Positions 27,801 through 36,172 of a stretch of 64,000 nt of DNA are shown piece by piece. A program made the position numbers and the translations under genes. The notes beneath the pieces are model-generated. The model was not told the DNA's origin, ran no database searches, and worked only from the letters and a program-made list of their open reading frames with translations. The DNA comes from Bacteroidia bacterium (lineage in GTDB: Bacteria; Bacteroidota; Bacteroidia; Cytophagales; Flammeovirgaceae), in contig JAUIAB010000016.1 in NCBI GenBank assembly GCA_030425505.1, positions 1 through 64,000 on the forward strand, in the 5' to 3' direction. Position 1 is the first letter of the stretch; every line of letters starts with the position of its first letter.

Positions 27801-28001
27801 ACCTTAGCATACAGTCTAGATAGATCTATTTTAGAGAGAACTAATTTGTTCAAATCAGCAAGAGTATTTGTACAAGCAGATAATTACCTGACAATTAATA
27901 AAAGACAAGGTCTTGATCCAGAACAAGCATTATCTGGAATTACAAATAATCAATCTACAGTGTTTAAAACGCTATCGGTAGGAGTCAATTTAGGTTTTTA
28001 A
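24855..28001 (+). CDS. SusC/RagA-type TonB-dependent outer-membrane transporter
   Basis: An outer-membrane barrel of 1048 residues that imports oligomers or other large nutrients with a SusD lid, powered by TonB. It has a signal peptide (YLLLILQLFYSSAFAQ), a carboxypeptidase-regulatory-like domain (about 22-100, PLPGVTVLVKGTTTG and TDVDGNFRL), and the plug domain with the family signature LKDASASALYGSRAANGV (about 200-220). A long barrel follows, ending in an aromatic-rich strand that terminates in Phe (LSVGVNLGF). No STN signalling domain precedes the plug, so direct sigma/anti-sigma signalling is unlikely. The substrate is unknown. Confidence 0.95.
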   Translation: MKRILYLLLILQLFYSSAFAQEKLLSGNVKDETGTPLPGVTVLVKGTTTGTITDVDGNFRLNAPDDAQILVFQYIGYVTKEIQIGTQSTFNTSLTTDTKQLEEVVVVAYGEQKKKALTGAVGVIDQEVIKNQQVVTVTRALQGTTPGVNILTGSGQPGVGPTIRVRGIGSINASSSPLIVLDGIVFNGNINAINPNDVESINVLKDASASALYGSRAANGVLLITTKAGQIGKTDIQASVSYGVSGRAVKEYDFVSAEEYMKLAWEALKFEGQDAGLADPGQYASESLITNLAYNPYGGNYPQPIDANGNLAPGATLLWETDWEKELMQTDAQRKDVSFSVNGGSDKLKYFVSGSYLDQEGAVFTSKFERFVGRLNLDANLNSWLNLGLRTSLSYSDQNFPDQSGTGFTNNVNFIRSMSSIYPIFLRDNDGNLILDNNDNPQFDFGNAVPGRSINVNRPVLKPSNLLAETILNDLRRERFYNTFNTYMEIDFLKNFTFRTNFGLENYLIDQLDYDNPNNGAGENVNGRVLREKNLTTSWTWYNKLSFEKEFNDHYINAMAISEAYNYRYERLAGQKTKFPTFYPIKEFDAGATFETLSGYTDQIRLASFLGKVTYAFKDKYFVDISSRIDGSSRFIKEERLGSFTSVGGSWIISDEDFMPANNVINYLKLRTSYGESGNENLLDPNNRNLPIAFPYAYVFQTGYDDLDNTGIFFANLPDPLISWEKIRMLNIGLDFSLLNDRVSGTLEWYQKTTEDLIFNQPLPLSAGFANFTTNIGAMRNTGVEFALNTVNVKSATGFQWNTSFNITFEKNEITELPQGEIVVGSKKWQVGKSIYDFFIPTYAGVDPNDGAAMWLMDQKDEEGNIIGQTTTKLYGDATEYYQGSSLPKARGGLMNNLSYKGLELSFLISYSIGGKILDSDYSSMMHGFNNMGYQLNADILNRWQNPGDITDVPRLNTSNSDVAQRSTRFLFDNSYLRLRNVTLAYSLDRSILERTNLFKSARVFVQADNYLTINKRQGLDPEQALSGITNNQSTVFKTLSVGVNLGF

Positions 28002-28020
28002 CAAAAAATACGATCTAATC

Positions 28021-29463
28021 ATGAAAAAGTTAATATATAAATATTCATTAATTATTGGATTACTGTTTTTCGCAACAAGTTGCGAAGATTATTTAGACGA
28101 GCCACAGCCAACATCAGCTATCCCTTACGAAAATGTTTTTTCTTCAGAAGCAGGAGTAGAAGCCTATTTTAATGGCATCTATAGAAATATGCGTCAACAG
28201 TGGCAAAATGATGTAGTAGGAAGCAGTACAGATACCTGGGGGTTAGTATCTCTCAACCTTGCAAGAATACTTAAAGGTGATGATATAACACTCCCTCTAA
28301 GTAGTTGGTACTTATTTGACTACCGTTATGAAAACCGAGAAGCAGTTTACAGAAGAACATTATTTGTATGGAGTTTTTTGTACGAAACAGTTAATCAGGC
28401 TAATATTTTGATTGATGGTGTTGAAAAATCTACAAGTCTATCAGAAGAAGCCTCTAATCGTTTTATTGCACAAGCTAGAGCTTTAAGAGCATGGGCATAT
28501 TTCGAATTAATACGAGAATACCAACATACTTATTCTTTTGATCCTAGTGCACCAGGAGTGCCAATATACAATGAGCCCGCTACTATAGACTCTAAGGGAA
28601 ATCCAAGAGGAACGGTAGAAGACGTTTATAACTTTATTGTAGATGATTTGGAGTATGCCGTGCAGCATTTAGGAGAATTCAGAACATTAAAAAGTAATAT
28701 CAATATAAATGTTGCAAATGGTCTTTTAGCTCGAGTATATCTGGAAATGCAAAACTGGGAAGGCGCAAGAGATGCAGCAGTTAGAGCCCGACAAGGATAC
28801 TCTTTGAGTGCCGAAACCTATTCGGATGGTTTTAATGATATTGCAAGCCCAGAGTGGATGTGGGGTTTTCCTCAAAGCCCTGACCAAACCATTTATTATG
28901 GTAATCATGCCTCTCATTTTAATCATTTAGTTCTTGGCTATAATTCTATTTTCATTAATGAAGAATTTGTAGCGCAATTTTCGCCAACAGATGTGAGAGC
29001 TCTCTTTATTGAGAATTTTTATGGAGTCGGAGGTCCTTACCGTTGGGTTACAGAAAAGTTTGCTATGAAAGAAGATTTCTCCGATGATTTTGTGATGATG
29101 CGAGTTGCTGAAATGTACTTAATCGAGGCAGAAGCTAAAGCAGAACTAGGAGACAATGCAGGTGCAGCTCAACTATTATTCGAGTTACAAAGCAATAGAG
29201 ACCCTCAGGCTGTAGCTTCGGGAAACTCTGATCGAGATTTGATCGACGAGATTCTTATTGAACGTCGAAAAGAACTTTATGGAGAATTTGGTGTGCATTT
29301 TCTTGATATAAAAAGGAGGCAACTACCTCTTATAAGAACGGGGAATCATCCGCCAGCCTTTATGTTTCAATTTCCTGCAAATGCAAATGAGTTTATTCTA
29401 AAAATCCCACAAAATGAAATAGACGCCAATGAAAATATATCGGATCAAGATCAGAATCCATAA
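28021..29463 (+). CDS. SusD/RagB family substrate-binding lipoprotein
   Basis: Surface lipoprotein of 480 residues that forms the lid of the SusC transporter 20 bases upstream. The lipobox is LLFFATSCED. The N-terminal SusD domain has NGIYRNMRQQW and the TPR-like ARALRAWAYFELIREYQH. The C-terminal RagB part has MRVAEMYLIEAEAKAELG and the family signature RRKELYGEFGVHFLDIKRR. The ligand cannot be deduced; no glycoside hydrolase lies next to the pair, so a polysaccharide target is not supported by context. Confidence 0.95.
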   Translation: MKKLIYKYSLIIGLLFFATSCEDYLDEPQPTSAIPYENVFSSEAGVEAYFNGIYRNMRQQWQNDVVGSSTDTWGLVSLNLARILKGDDITLPLSSWYLFDYRYENREAVYRRTLFVWSFLYETVNQANILIDGVEKSTSLSEEASNRFIAQARALRAWAYFELIREYQHTYSFDPSAPGVPIYNEPATIDSKGNPRGTVEDVYNFIVDDLEYAVQHLGEFRTLKSNININVANGLLARVYLEMQNWEGARDAAVRARQGYSLSAETYSDGFNDIASPEWMWGFPQSPDQTIYYGNHASHFNHLVLGYNSIFINEEFVAQFSPTDVRALFIENFYGVGGPYRWVTEKFAMKEDFSDDFVMMRVAEMYLIEAEAKAELGDNAGAAQLLFELQSNRDPQAVASGNSDRDLIDEILIERRKELYGEFGVHFLDIKRRQLPLIRTGNHPPAFMFQFPANANEFILKIPQNEIDANENISDQDQNP

Positions 29464-29554
29464 AATTGTGAGTCTGCACAACAGCTAACATATACTTATT
29501 TATGTACTAATTGTAGGCTCTATTACAATAGTAGATTACGCCTCTACTTTTTTG

Positions 29555-29592
29555 TGCTCGGATGCAAATATTTTGCATCTGAGCATTTTTTT
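29555..29592 (+). terminator. Intrinsic terminator after the susC-susD pair
   Basis: TGCTCGGATGCAAA and TTTGCATCTGAGCA form a stem of 14 bp with one G-T pair, followed by seven T. It stands 92 bases after the susD stop, so the symporter gene downstream needs its own promoter in 29593-29761. Confidence 0.9.
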
Positions 29593-29761
29593 AACCTCAT
29601 AAATAGGCGTATTCAATTTCAGTGTAATTAACATACAAACTGTCGTTTTTTAGACTATTGAATAGCCAATTTGGAAGATTTTTCTCTTAATGTGAAGATT
29701 TTTTTTTAAAATCACATTCTCAAAAAACTATTCATTATACTAATTAACTGAAACTCCAATA

Positions 29762-31456
29762 ATGGAAAACTTTTCTTTAAGCACTATTGACCTGGTACTC
29801 ATGATTTTGTATGTCGTACTAGTTATATGGTATGGACTCAAGCATGCAAAACAAAATAGCTCCGAAGAGTATTTTTTAGCTGGAAGAAATATGATATGGC
29901 CAGTAGTAGGTATATCTCTATTCGCTGCAAATATTTCAAGTACTACTTTGATTGGTCTTGCGGGAGATGCATATGATAGTGGTATAGCTGTATATAATTA
30001 TGAGTGGATGGCAGCCGTGGTACTAGTATTTTTTGCCATTTTCTTTCTCCCTTTCTACTTAAGGTCAAAGGTGTATACCATGCCTGAGTTTTTAGAGCGA
30101 AGGTATGATGCTAGATCTCGATACTATTTTTCTTTTGTAACTTTAGTTGGGAATGTTATAATAGACACAGCATCAGGTCTTTATGCTGGAAACTTAATTT
30201 TAAAAATTATCTTTCCCCAATTAGACTCCTGGATGATAATAGCCATGCTATCTATTGCCGCAGCTGCCTATACCATACCTGGCGGACTTTCTTCTGTAGT
30301 ACATACAGAAGTTGTTCAGGCAATTTTACTAATTGCAGGCTCTATTGTATTAACTGTTTTTTGCTTTGTAGAAATTGGTGGTTGGGACAATATGATGGAG
30401 GTTCTGAATCAGAAGTTTTCTTCTGGAACATTAAAAGAAGCTCCTGAAGAAATGCTTAGTTTGGTTAAGCCAACCACTGATCCTTCTATGCCTTGGACGG
30501 GTTTACTCTTTGGGGCTCCCCTACTCGGCTTTTATTTCTGGGCTAATAACCAATTTATGGTACAAAGAGTGCTTAGTGCTAAAGATCTTAATCATGGTAG
30601 ATGGGGTGCATTATTTGGAGGTTTATTAAAACTTCCGGTGCTATTCATCATGGTATTTCCAGGAATAGCAGCAATTGTCTTATTTTCTGATATTGACCTT
30701 ACCTTTTTAAACTACATGACTACTAATAGCGCAGGAGAAGAAGTAATTTGTGAAAACCTTGCCAATTGCCCTAATATGACCTATCCTGTTTTACTATTTA
30801 AGCTTTTGCCTACAGGGCTTTTGGGGTTAGTTCTTGCAGGATTATTAGCAGCTATGTCTTCCAGTATTAGTGCAACGCTTAATTCAGCTTCTACGCTAAT
30901 CACAATGGATTTCGTACAGAAGATTAACCCTAATTTGACGAGTAAACAGCTAGTACGTGTAGGGCAAATCTCCACTGTTGTTTTGGTGGTTTTAGCTGCT
31001 GCCTGGGCACCTCAAATCGAGAAATTTGGCTCTCTTTTTAAGTACCTACAGGATATACTAGGCTTGATTGCCCCTCCGGTAGTTGCAGTATTTATACTTG
31101 GGCTATTTTGGAAAAGAGCAAATGCTCAAGGGGCTTTTTCTAGTTTGATGGTTGGTTTTGCGATTGCAGTTTTCTTCGTTCTTTCTATGACTTATGATAT
31201 ATCCCCAGAGTTGAATAAAATACACTTTTTGCACAGAGCTCCAATCATAATGGTTATTTGTATGGCGGTTCAGGTTTTTGTAAGCTTAGCAACACCTAAG
31301 CCTTCTGAAGAAAAAACAGCTAGTTATGTATGGAAAAAAGAAATGTTTACTCAGGAAACAGAAGAGCTTAAAGGAATGTCCTGGTATAAAAATTATAGAA
31401 TTTTATCAGTGCTTCTATTAGTCATTACAGGAATTATAGTGGGTATTTTCTGGTAA
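29762..31456 (+). CDS. Sodium:solute symporter (SSS family)
   Basis: Inner-membrane sodium-coupled transporter of 564 residues with about 13-14 helices. The family pattern includes YFLAGRNMIWPVVGISLFAANISS, GLAGDAYDSG, the EFLERRYDARSRYYFS segment, and GLVLAGLLAAMSSSISATLNSASTL near 350-375. The sugar/inositol branch (SglT-like) is the closest I can suggest; other solutes remain possible. Its place between a SusC/SusD pair and an FAD oxidoreductase suggests that it carries the imported compound over the inner membrane, as inference. Confidence 0.92.
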   Translation: MENFSLSTIDLVLMILYVVLVIWYGLKHAKQNSSEEYFLAGRNMIWPVVGISLFAANISSTTLIGLAGDAYDSGIAVYNYEWMAAVVLVFFAIFFLPFYLRSKVYTMPEFLERRYDARSRYYFSFVTLVGNVIIDTASGLYAGNLILKIIFPQLDSWMIIAMLSIAAAAYTIPGGLSSVVHTEVVQAILLIAGSIVLTVFCFVEIGGWDNMMEVLNQKFSSGTLKEAPEEMLSLVKPTTDPSMPWTGLLFGAPLLGFYFWANNQFMVQRVLSAKDLNHGRWGALFGGLLKLPVLFIMVFPGIAAIVLFSDIDLTFLNYMTTNSAGEEVICENLANCPNMTYPVLLFKLLPTGLLGLVLAGLLAAMSSSISATLNSASTLITMDFVQKINPNLTSKQLVRVGQISTVVLVVLAAAWAPQIEKFGSLFKYLQDILGLIAPPVVAVFILGLFWKRANAQGAFSSLMVGFAIAVFFVLSMTYDISPELNKIHFLHRAPIIMVICMAVQVFVSLATPKPSEEKTASYVWKKEMFTQETEELKGMSWYKNYRILSVLLLVITGIIVGIFW

Positions 31457-31472
31457 CCAAAAAGTCTTTTTC

Positions 31473-32807
31473 ATGCATATAGTCATAATAGGTAATGGTA
31501 TTTCGGGTATAACTGCCGCCAGGAATATCCGAAAATTAAGTGACTATACCATTACAGTAATATCAGCAGAAACGGATCATTTTTTTTCGAGAACAGCTCT
31601 CATGTACATATACATGGGACACATGAAATACGAGCATACTAAGCCTTATGAAGATTGGTTTTGGAGTAAAAACAAAATAAACCTATTAAAGAAGTTTGTA
31701 GAAAAGGTAAATACAAACGAAAAAGAACTAGCCTTTTCAGATAAAACTAGTTTAAACTATGATAAGTTAATTATTGCCTGTGGCTCTACACCAAATAAGT
31801 TTGGCTGGCCAGGACAAGACGCTAAAGGTGTCCAGGGGCTATATAGTTATCAAGACTTGCAAAGTATGGAAGGCTATTCTAAAGGCTTGAAAAAAGCAGT
31901 GATTGTTGGAGGAGGTCTTATTGGTATAGAGATGGCAGAGATGTTTAATTCCAGAAATATTGATATCACTTTATTGGTTAGAGAAAGAAGTTACTGGGCT
32001 AATGTATTACCTCCCATAGAGTCTTCCATAATTAACGATGAAATTAGAGATCATAATATAGATTTAAGACTGGAAACAGAGTTGAAAGAAATAGTGGCTG
32101 ATAAAACTGGGAGAGTAAAGAAAATCATTACTTCCAAAAATGAAGAAATTAGCTGCCAGTTTGTTGGGCTCACAGCCGGAGTTAGACCTAATATCGATTT
32201 CTTGAAATCTAGTACTATTGGCACTGATAAAGGTATTTTAGTAAACCACTTCTTTGAAACAAATACAGAAGATGTTTATGCTATAGGAGATTGCGCTCAA
32301 TTTCAAAGCCCTATACCTGGCAGGAGACCAATAGAACAGGTATGGTACACTGGACGAATGCATGGAGAAACTCTCGCACAAACTATTTGTAGGGAAAAAA
32401 CGAAATATTCTCCAGGGGTATGGTTCAACTCCGCCAAATTTTTTAATATCGAATACCAAACATATGGAGATGTCTTTGCTCAAAATCCTGACCATATAGA
32501 TTCTCTTTATTGGAAACATCCTAAAGAAAAGAAGTGTATTCACATTGTTTACGATAAAGATTCTCTTGCAGTGAAAGGCATAAACGCTTTAGGGGTTAGG
32601 TTAAGGCATGAAGTATTTGATAAGTGGTTAAACACACAGCTGAAATTAGAATATATCGTTGAAAACTTCCAAGACGCTAATTTTGATCCAGAATTCTTCA
32701 AAACATACGAAAAAGATCTTTTGAGTATTTACCTAGATAAGTTTCCTAACTCTACTATAAAACTAAATAGGAAAAAGCGCTTTGCTGATTTCTTCCATTT
32801 TTCTTAA
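31473..32807 (+). CDS. NAD(P)/FAD-dependent oxidoreductase
   Basis: Pyridine-nucleotide-disulfide-oxidoreductase fold of 444 residues. The FAD motif is IVIIGNGISGITAARNI at the N-terminus, the NAD(P) motif is AVIVGGGLIGIEMAEMF near residue 150, and the second FAD motif is VYAIGDCAQF near 275. No redox-active CxxxxC pair follows the first motif, so it is not a disulfide reductase. It looks closer to NADH-dependent ferredoxin, rubredoxin or nitrite-reductase-type subunits. The electron acceptor is unknown. It starts 16 bases after the symporter gene and precedes the DUF1272 gene by 8 bases, forming one operon. Confidence 0.88.
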   Translation: MHIVIIGNGISGITAARNIRKLSDYTITVISAETDHFFSRTALMYIYMGHMKYEHTKPYEDWFWSKNKINLLKKFVEKVNTNEKELAFSDKTSLNYDKLIIACGSTPNKFGWPGQDAKGVQGLYSYQDLQSMEGYSKGLKKAVIVGGGLIGIEMAEMFNSRNIDITLLVRERSYWANVLPPIESSIINDEIRDHNIDLRLETELKEIVADKTGRVKKIITSKNEEISCQFVGLTAGVRPNIDFLKSSTIGTDKGILVNHFFETNTEDVYAIGDCAQFQSPIPGRRPIEQVWYTGRMHGETLAQTICREKTKYSPGVWFNSAKFFNIEYQTYGDVFAQNPDHIDSLYWKHPKEKKCIHIVYDKDSLAVKGINALGVRLRHEVFDKWLNTQLKLEYIVENFQDANFDPEFFKTYEKDLLSIYLDKFPNSTIKLNRKKRFADFFHFS

Positions 32808-32815
32808 ACTAAATC

Positions 32816-33106
32816 ATGCTAGAGATAAGACCCAATTGCGAAAACTGTGGTAAAGAATTGCCTTACAACTCTGAAAAAGCTATGATTTGCACCTTTGAGT
32901 GTACCTTCTGTAAAAACTGTGTTGAAAAGATTCTTTTTAATGTTTGTCCTAACTGTGGAGGAGGTTTTCAGCCAAGACCTGTTAGACCAAAAAAATTATT
33001 AGAAAAATACCCAGTAAGTAATAAAAAGATAGTTAAACCTATTGACCCTGAAGCTTTTGAAGTTTTACTAGAGATATACAAGAAAAAACCTGCTAATAAC
33101 CGATAA
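32816..33106 (+). CDS. DUF1272 zinc-ribbon-like small protein
   Basis: A 96-residue protein whose first 60 residues match DUF1272: MLEIRPNCENCGKELP, then MICTFECTFCKNCVEKIL and CPNCGGGFQPRPVRP. The three paired-Cys groups should bind zinc or another metal. Many family members occur as small stand-alone proteins of unknown function. It is the last gene of the symporter/oxidoreductase operon, which suggests a link to that pathway, but the role is unknown. Confidence 0.9.
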   Translation: MLEIRPNCENCGKELPYNSEKAMICTFECTFCKNCVEKILFNVCPNCGGGFQPRPVRPKKLLEKYPVSNKKIVKPIDPEAFEVLLEIYKKKPANNR

Positions 33107-33126
33107 TTTTCAATTAACACCTTTGT

Positions 33127-33309
33127 AACCTGAGTTCGATTAATTTTGCTTTTAAGGCTTGATTTAATAACATAGCTTGCCATCCTGAGCTTGATCCAGG
33201 ATCTAGAAGTTAGCGGATCAAGTCCGCAATGACATTTCTTTGTATAGAGTGTTGTCAAAAATAGATTTTTAAGACATGTTTGAACCATTTATAAAATCAA
33301 ACTCAGGTT
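33127..33309. mobile_element. MITE-like element with AACCTGAGTTyGATT inverted ends
   Basis: The ends AACCTGAGTTCGATTA (33127) and TAAAATCAAACTCAGGTT (to about 33308) are inverted repeats with one mismatch over 15 bp. The interior of about 150 bp has no coding sequence and holds another palindrome. The CCTGAGTT core of the ends resembles the ends of the element at 44790-44937. No clear target duplication was seen, so calling it mobile is inference. Confidence 0.5.
33178..33235. repeat. Dispersed-type palindromic repeat
   Basis: TGCCATCCTGAGCTTGATCC leads into AGGATCTAGAAGTTAGCGGA and TCAAGTCCGCAATGACA. CTTGATCC and GGATCAAG form inverted arms. The wording strongly resembles interspersed intergenic repeats common in many bacterial genomes. 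Only one copy is in this window, so its repetitive nature is recalled and not shown here. Confidence 0.5.
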
Positions 33310-33310
33310 T

Positions 33311-33356
33311 GAAAAAAGTAAAAGGATGTACCTTAAAATTCATAAAGCACATCCTT
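33311..33356 (-). terminator. Terminator of the minus-strand TPR gene
   Basis: On the minus strand AAGGATGT, a 19-base loop and ACATCCTT form an 8-bp stem followed by TTACTTTTTTC. It lies 25 bases after the stop of the TPR gene. Confidence 0.6.
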
Positions 33357-33380
33357 CAAGTAAATAGAAAATTGTAATAT

Positions 33381-34883
33381 CTATTTAGGTCTAACCCTAA
33401 TAGTTGTAGTTGTGTTGATCCAGCATCCAACTTTAATTTGCTTGCCTTTCTCATAGCCCTTATCCGCTAAAGTAAAGATATCAGTCATTGCAGGAAAGTA
33501 CTTCTGAGCTGTTGCCATTTTGCTTCTATCACCTGCTTTCGCATACATATCGTAAGCTGCAAGATATATAGCTGCCTGTTGAACAGGGTCTCCCTCATTA
33601 CATATGCTTCCACTGCCTAAATACAAATCTCCGACTAAAGTATATGCTTCTTTCTCTAGTTGAGGATCTAGTTCTGCTGCTTTTAGCGCATTGGATCTAG
33701 AAGCACTTCTTTGAGATTTTTTTGCATATATTTTTGCAATCTTTAAATACGATTCTGCTTGCTTTAAAGGATCTTCATCCAAAAGATCAATTGCTTTCTT
33801 TTTCCAGATAATTGCAGAGTCTAAATCATTATTGGCTAAGTGCTTATCAGAAAGAACAGAAGCTAAGCCGCCTGTTGGCTCTTTGGAAAAAACATTTCTT
33901 GCAGCAAAGATAAATAAAGGATCATCCGTACACTTAGCTTGTAGCATATACTTAAGTGCTTTCTTTGCTACTTCTAAATTATCTGGATTATTCTTTAGCT
34001 CATCCCCATACTTTTCTTTTACAAAATCGCATGTAATTTCAACTACTGAAGGAAGCAAACCATCTATTTTAGTTTTGGTATCCTCCCAAGTTGCTTTATC
34101 ATCCGTCTTTGGATCTTTAATATTGTTTTCTATTATACTGCTTATAAAATCATATTGATCCAACATCCAATCTTCATCATAAGAAACATACGTTTTATAG
34201 TTCTCAGAATTTTTAAGCTTTTCCAACTTTTGTTTTGCTTCACTTTTAGCAGCCGCATTTTTATCCCTTTCTGCTTTTTTAATCTTAATACCTAAATTTT
34301 TCTCCTTCGCCTGCATATTCTTTCCCTCAATTGTTAAGTTCATAGAAAGAACCATGTAATAGGTAAGGTTAGATTTATCGGTTTTATCCCCAGCTTCTTT
34401 TACAAGACCATCATAGAAGTCAAAAACTTCTTTTTTATTGAAGTCTTTTCTATCCTTTTTAAACGAGTACAGATATTTTCCTTGCGTTAATTTTAGATCA
34501 ATGGGATCATCTTTTTCAAAATTATTTTTAACTCTATTCTCATAAGCCTCTAGCAATTTATCCTGCCATTTTTTCTCCTCTTCTTTTTTCTTTTCTTTTG
34601 TTGCTTTTCTATATAGGTTGGAATAGATCTTTATAGCATATACATAAACATTTTTATGATACTGAGGTTGATCTTTCAACTTATCTTCATGAGCTAATAA
34701 CCAGTTTAAGGGCTCAACTGCATTCTTGTAGTCTTTCATTCTAACCCCATCCGATAGGAGCGCGTACTTTTCTTTAAAAGTTGAACCAAAATCTTCATCA
34801 CTGGTTGAAGTTTGTGCATTGGAGAAAGTTGAAATAAAAAGTAATACTCCAATAACTGTAATTATTCTGATATCCAATTTCAT
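33381..34883 (-). CDS. Secreted TPR-type repeat protein
   Basis: From the ATG at 34883 the product has 500 residues with a signal peptide (MKLDIRIITVIGVLLFISTF, then SNAQ). A longer frame from 34919 overlaps the upstream gene and would bury the signal peptide. The C-terminal half has helix pairs typical of tetratricopeptide repeats (for example DSAIIWKKKAIDLLDEDP, AESYLKIAKIYAKKSQR, AYTLVGDLYLGSG). The N-terminal half is very Lys-rich and charged. Genes of this kind often sit beside coaX and an outer-membrane protein in Bacteroidota. It is probably a periplasmic scaffold, function unknown. Confidence 0.82.
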   Translation of the reverse strand: MKLDIRIITVIGVLLFISTFSNAQTSTSDEDFGSTFKEKYALLSDGVRMKDYKNAVEPLNWLLAHEDKLKDQPQYHKNVYVYAIKIYSNLYRKATKEKKKEEEKKWQDKLLEAYENRVKNNFEKDDPIDLKLTQGKYLYSFKKDRKDFNKKEVFDFYDGLVKEAGDKTDKSNLTYYMVLSMNLTIEGKNMQAKEKNLGIKIKKAERDKNAAAKSEAKQKLEKLKNSENYKTYVSYDEDWMLDQYDFISSIIENNIKDPKTDDKATWEDTKTKIDGLLPSVVEITCDFVKEKYGDELKNNPDNLEVAKKALKYMLQAKCTDDPLFIFAARNVFSKEPTGGLASVLSDKHLANNDLDSAIIWKKKAIDLLDEDPLKQAESYLKIAKIYAKKSQRSASRSNALKAAELDPQLEKEAYTLVGDLYLGSGSICNEGDPVQQAAIYLAAYDMYAKAGDRSKMATAQKYFPAMTDIFTLADKGYEKGKQIKVGCWINTTTTIRVRPK

Positions 34884-34891
34884 CGTTTTGC

Positions 34892-36172
34892 TTAATTTAT
34901 TTTTCTTTTTAAAAACCAACTACTATTTATAGAAACGCCCAAAGAACAAGTTAAGTATGTTTCTTTCATCAGCTTACTATCATTGGGGTTAACAAAACCA
35001 TAACGAAATGCAAGGTTAATACTTGACAAACCCTTAGCTACAGGGAATCCTATACCAGCAGAAACACTAAAGTCGTCTACAAATTTATTCAACGTCTTTC
35101 CTGGAAACTCATCATAAGAAACACCTCCTCTGTACGCTACTCTCTTCCAGTAACTACTAGCAGAGGTGTAATCAGGTATATACTCTACTCCAAAACGATA
35201 AGAAGAAGTATTCCTGTAAAGATCTGCCGTCTCATCATCTTTTGAATTAGCCCAACCCTCATTTATGTAATCTAACTCAAAAAACAACTTATTATTTATC
35301 TCAAAAGAGGTTGCTAACGCCAACTTAGAAGGAAGCATAACATAAGACTTATTATCTACTAATGTAGTGTCCTCTGAAAGTGCTTCGCTGGAAAACACAT
35401 TTAACCTTTTTTGTGCTTTGAAAGCTTTTACTTTAAGCTTAGCCTCTGGAGTAAATACTAAACCAAAGTTTACATTAAAATTATCTTTTACTTTCTTTTT
35501 GAAGAATAAACCTGCATCAAACCCAAAACCTGAATAGTTATCTCTTTCAAAGAGACTTAAAATATACCGCCCTGTACTTCCCTGAAGTTTTGCCTGGGAC
35601 TCTCTTTCTATACTACCGAAAAATCTTTTTACTGTAAAACCTACGAAGCCATTTTTAAATATCTGAAAGCCATTTGAGAAAGCCATTTGAGAAATACCAC
35701 CAGAACCTGAATATATAGCTTCGCTAAAAGTAGCCGTTCCATCAACTCTGGATTGCTCTGCTGTACTAAAGTTGACTACACTATAAGGAGATAAACTAAC
35801 TTGTGATGTGAGCTTTTTGCTAATAGGAAAATTTAAACTAAAATGCTGCAAACCCGCTGAGTTATACCCTTGAGAACCCGAAGAGCTTTCTAGCTTCTTC
35901 AGTTCTCCTGTAACTCCAACATCAAATTGTGTGAACTTTGTATAAGGCAATAAAGCTGGATTTTGCAAGCCTGTAGAATAGATACTTGGATTAGCAAGTC
36001 CTACTCCACCCATACTTAGGTTACGAACATTATATGCTCTTACAACTTCTCCAAATCCATCGTAGGAATAGGGAGAAAAAGTCAGTTGTGAAAATGAGTT
36101 TGGCGAAAATAAAACCCATGTCAAAAGACATAACTGATACTTAAAACTTCTTTTGATAATACTCCAATACAC
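34892..36172 (-). CDS. Outer-membrane beta-barrel protein (FadL-like type)
   Basis: A 426-residue protein with an N-terminal signal (LLTWVLFSPNSFSQ). The mature start LTFSPYSYDGFGEVVRAYNVRNLSMGGVGLANPS (read over residues 30-63) resembles FadL/OmpP1-type barrels, in which an NPA-like motif (here GLQNPALLPY) follows. Many amphipathic strands come after it. Its start overlaps the coaX 3' end by 32 bases in another frame, so the two are translationally coupled. A hydrophobic-compound channel is one possibility; the ligand is unknown. Confidence 0.82.
   Translation of the reverse strand: MYWSIIKRSFKYQLCLLTWVLFSPNSFSQLTFSPYSYDGFGEVVRAYNVRNLSMGGVGLANPSIYSTGLQNPALLPYTKFTQFDVGVTGELKKLESSSGSQGYNSAGLQHFSLNFPISKKLTSQVSLSPYSVVNFSTAEQSRVDGTATFSEAIYSGSGGISQMAFSNGFQIFKNGFVGFTVKRFFGSIERESQAKLQGSTGRYILSLFERDNYSGFGFDAGLFFKKKVKDNFNVNFGLVFTPEAKLKVKAFKAQKRLNVFSSEALSEDTTLVDNKSYVMLPSKLALATSFEINNKLFFELDYINEGWANSKDDETADLYRNTSSYRFGVEYIPDYTSASSYWKRVAYRGGVSYDEFPGKTLNKFVDDFSVSAGIGFPVAKGLSSINLAFRYGFVNPNDSKLMKETYLTCSLGVSINSSWFLKRKIN

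Noticed and set aside
34884-34919. Longer start of the TPR protein overlapping the outer-membrane protein gene
   Set aside because: It would place 12 charged residues before a clear signal peptide. The ATG at 34883 starts directly at the signal peptide.
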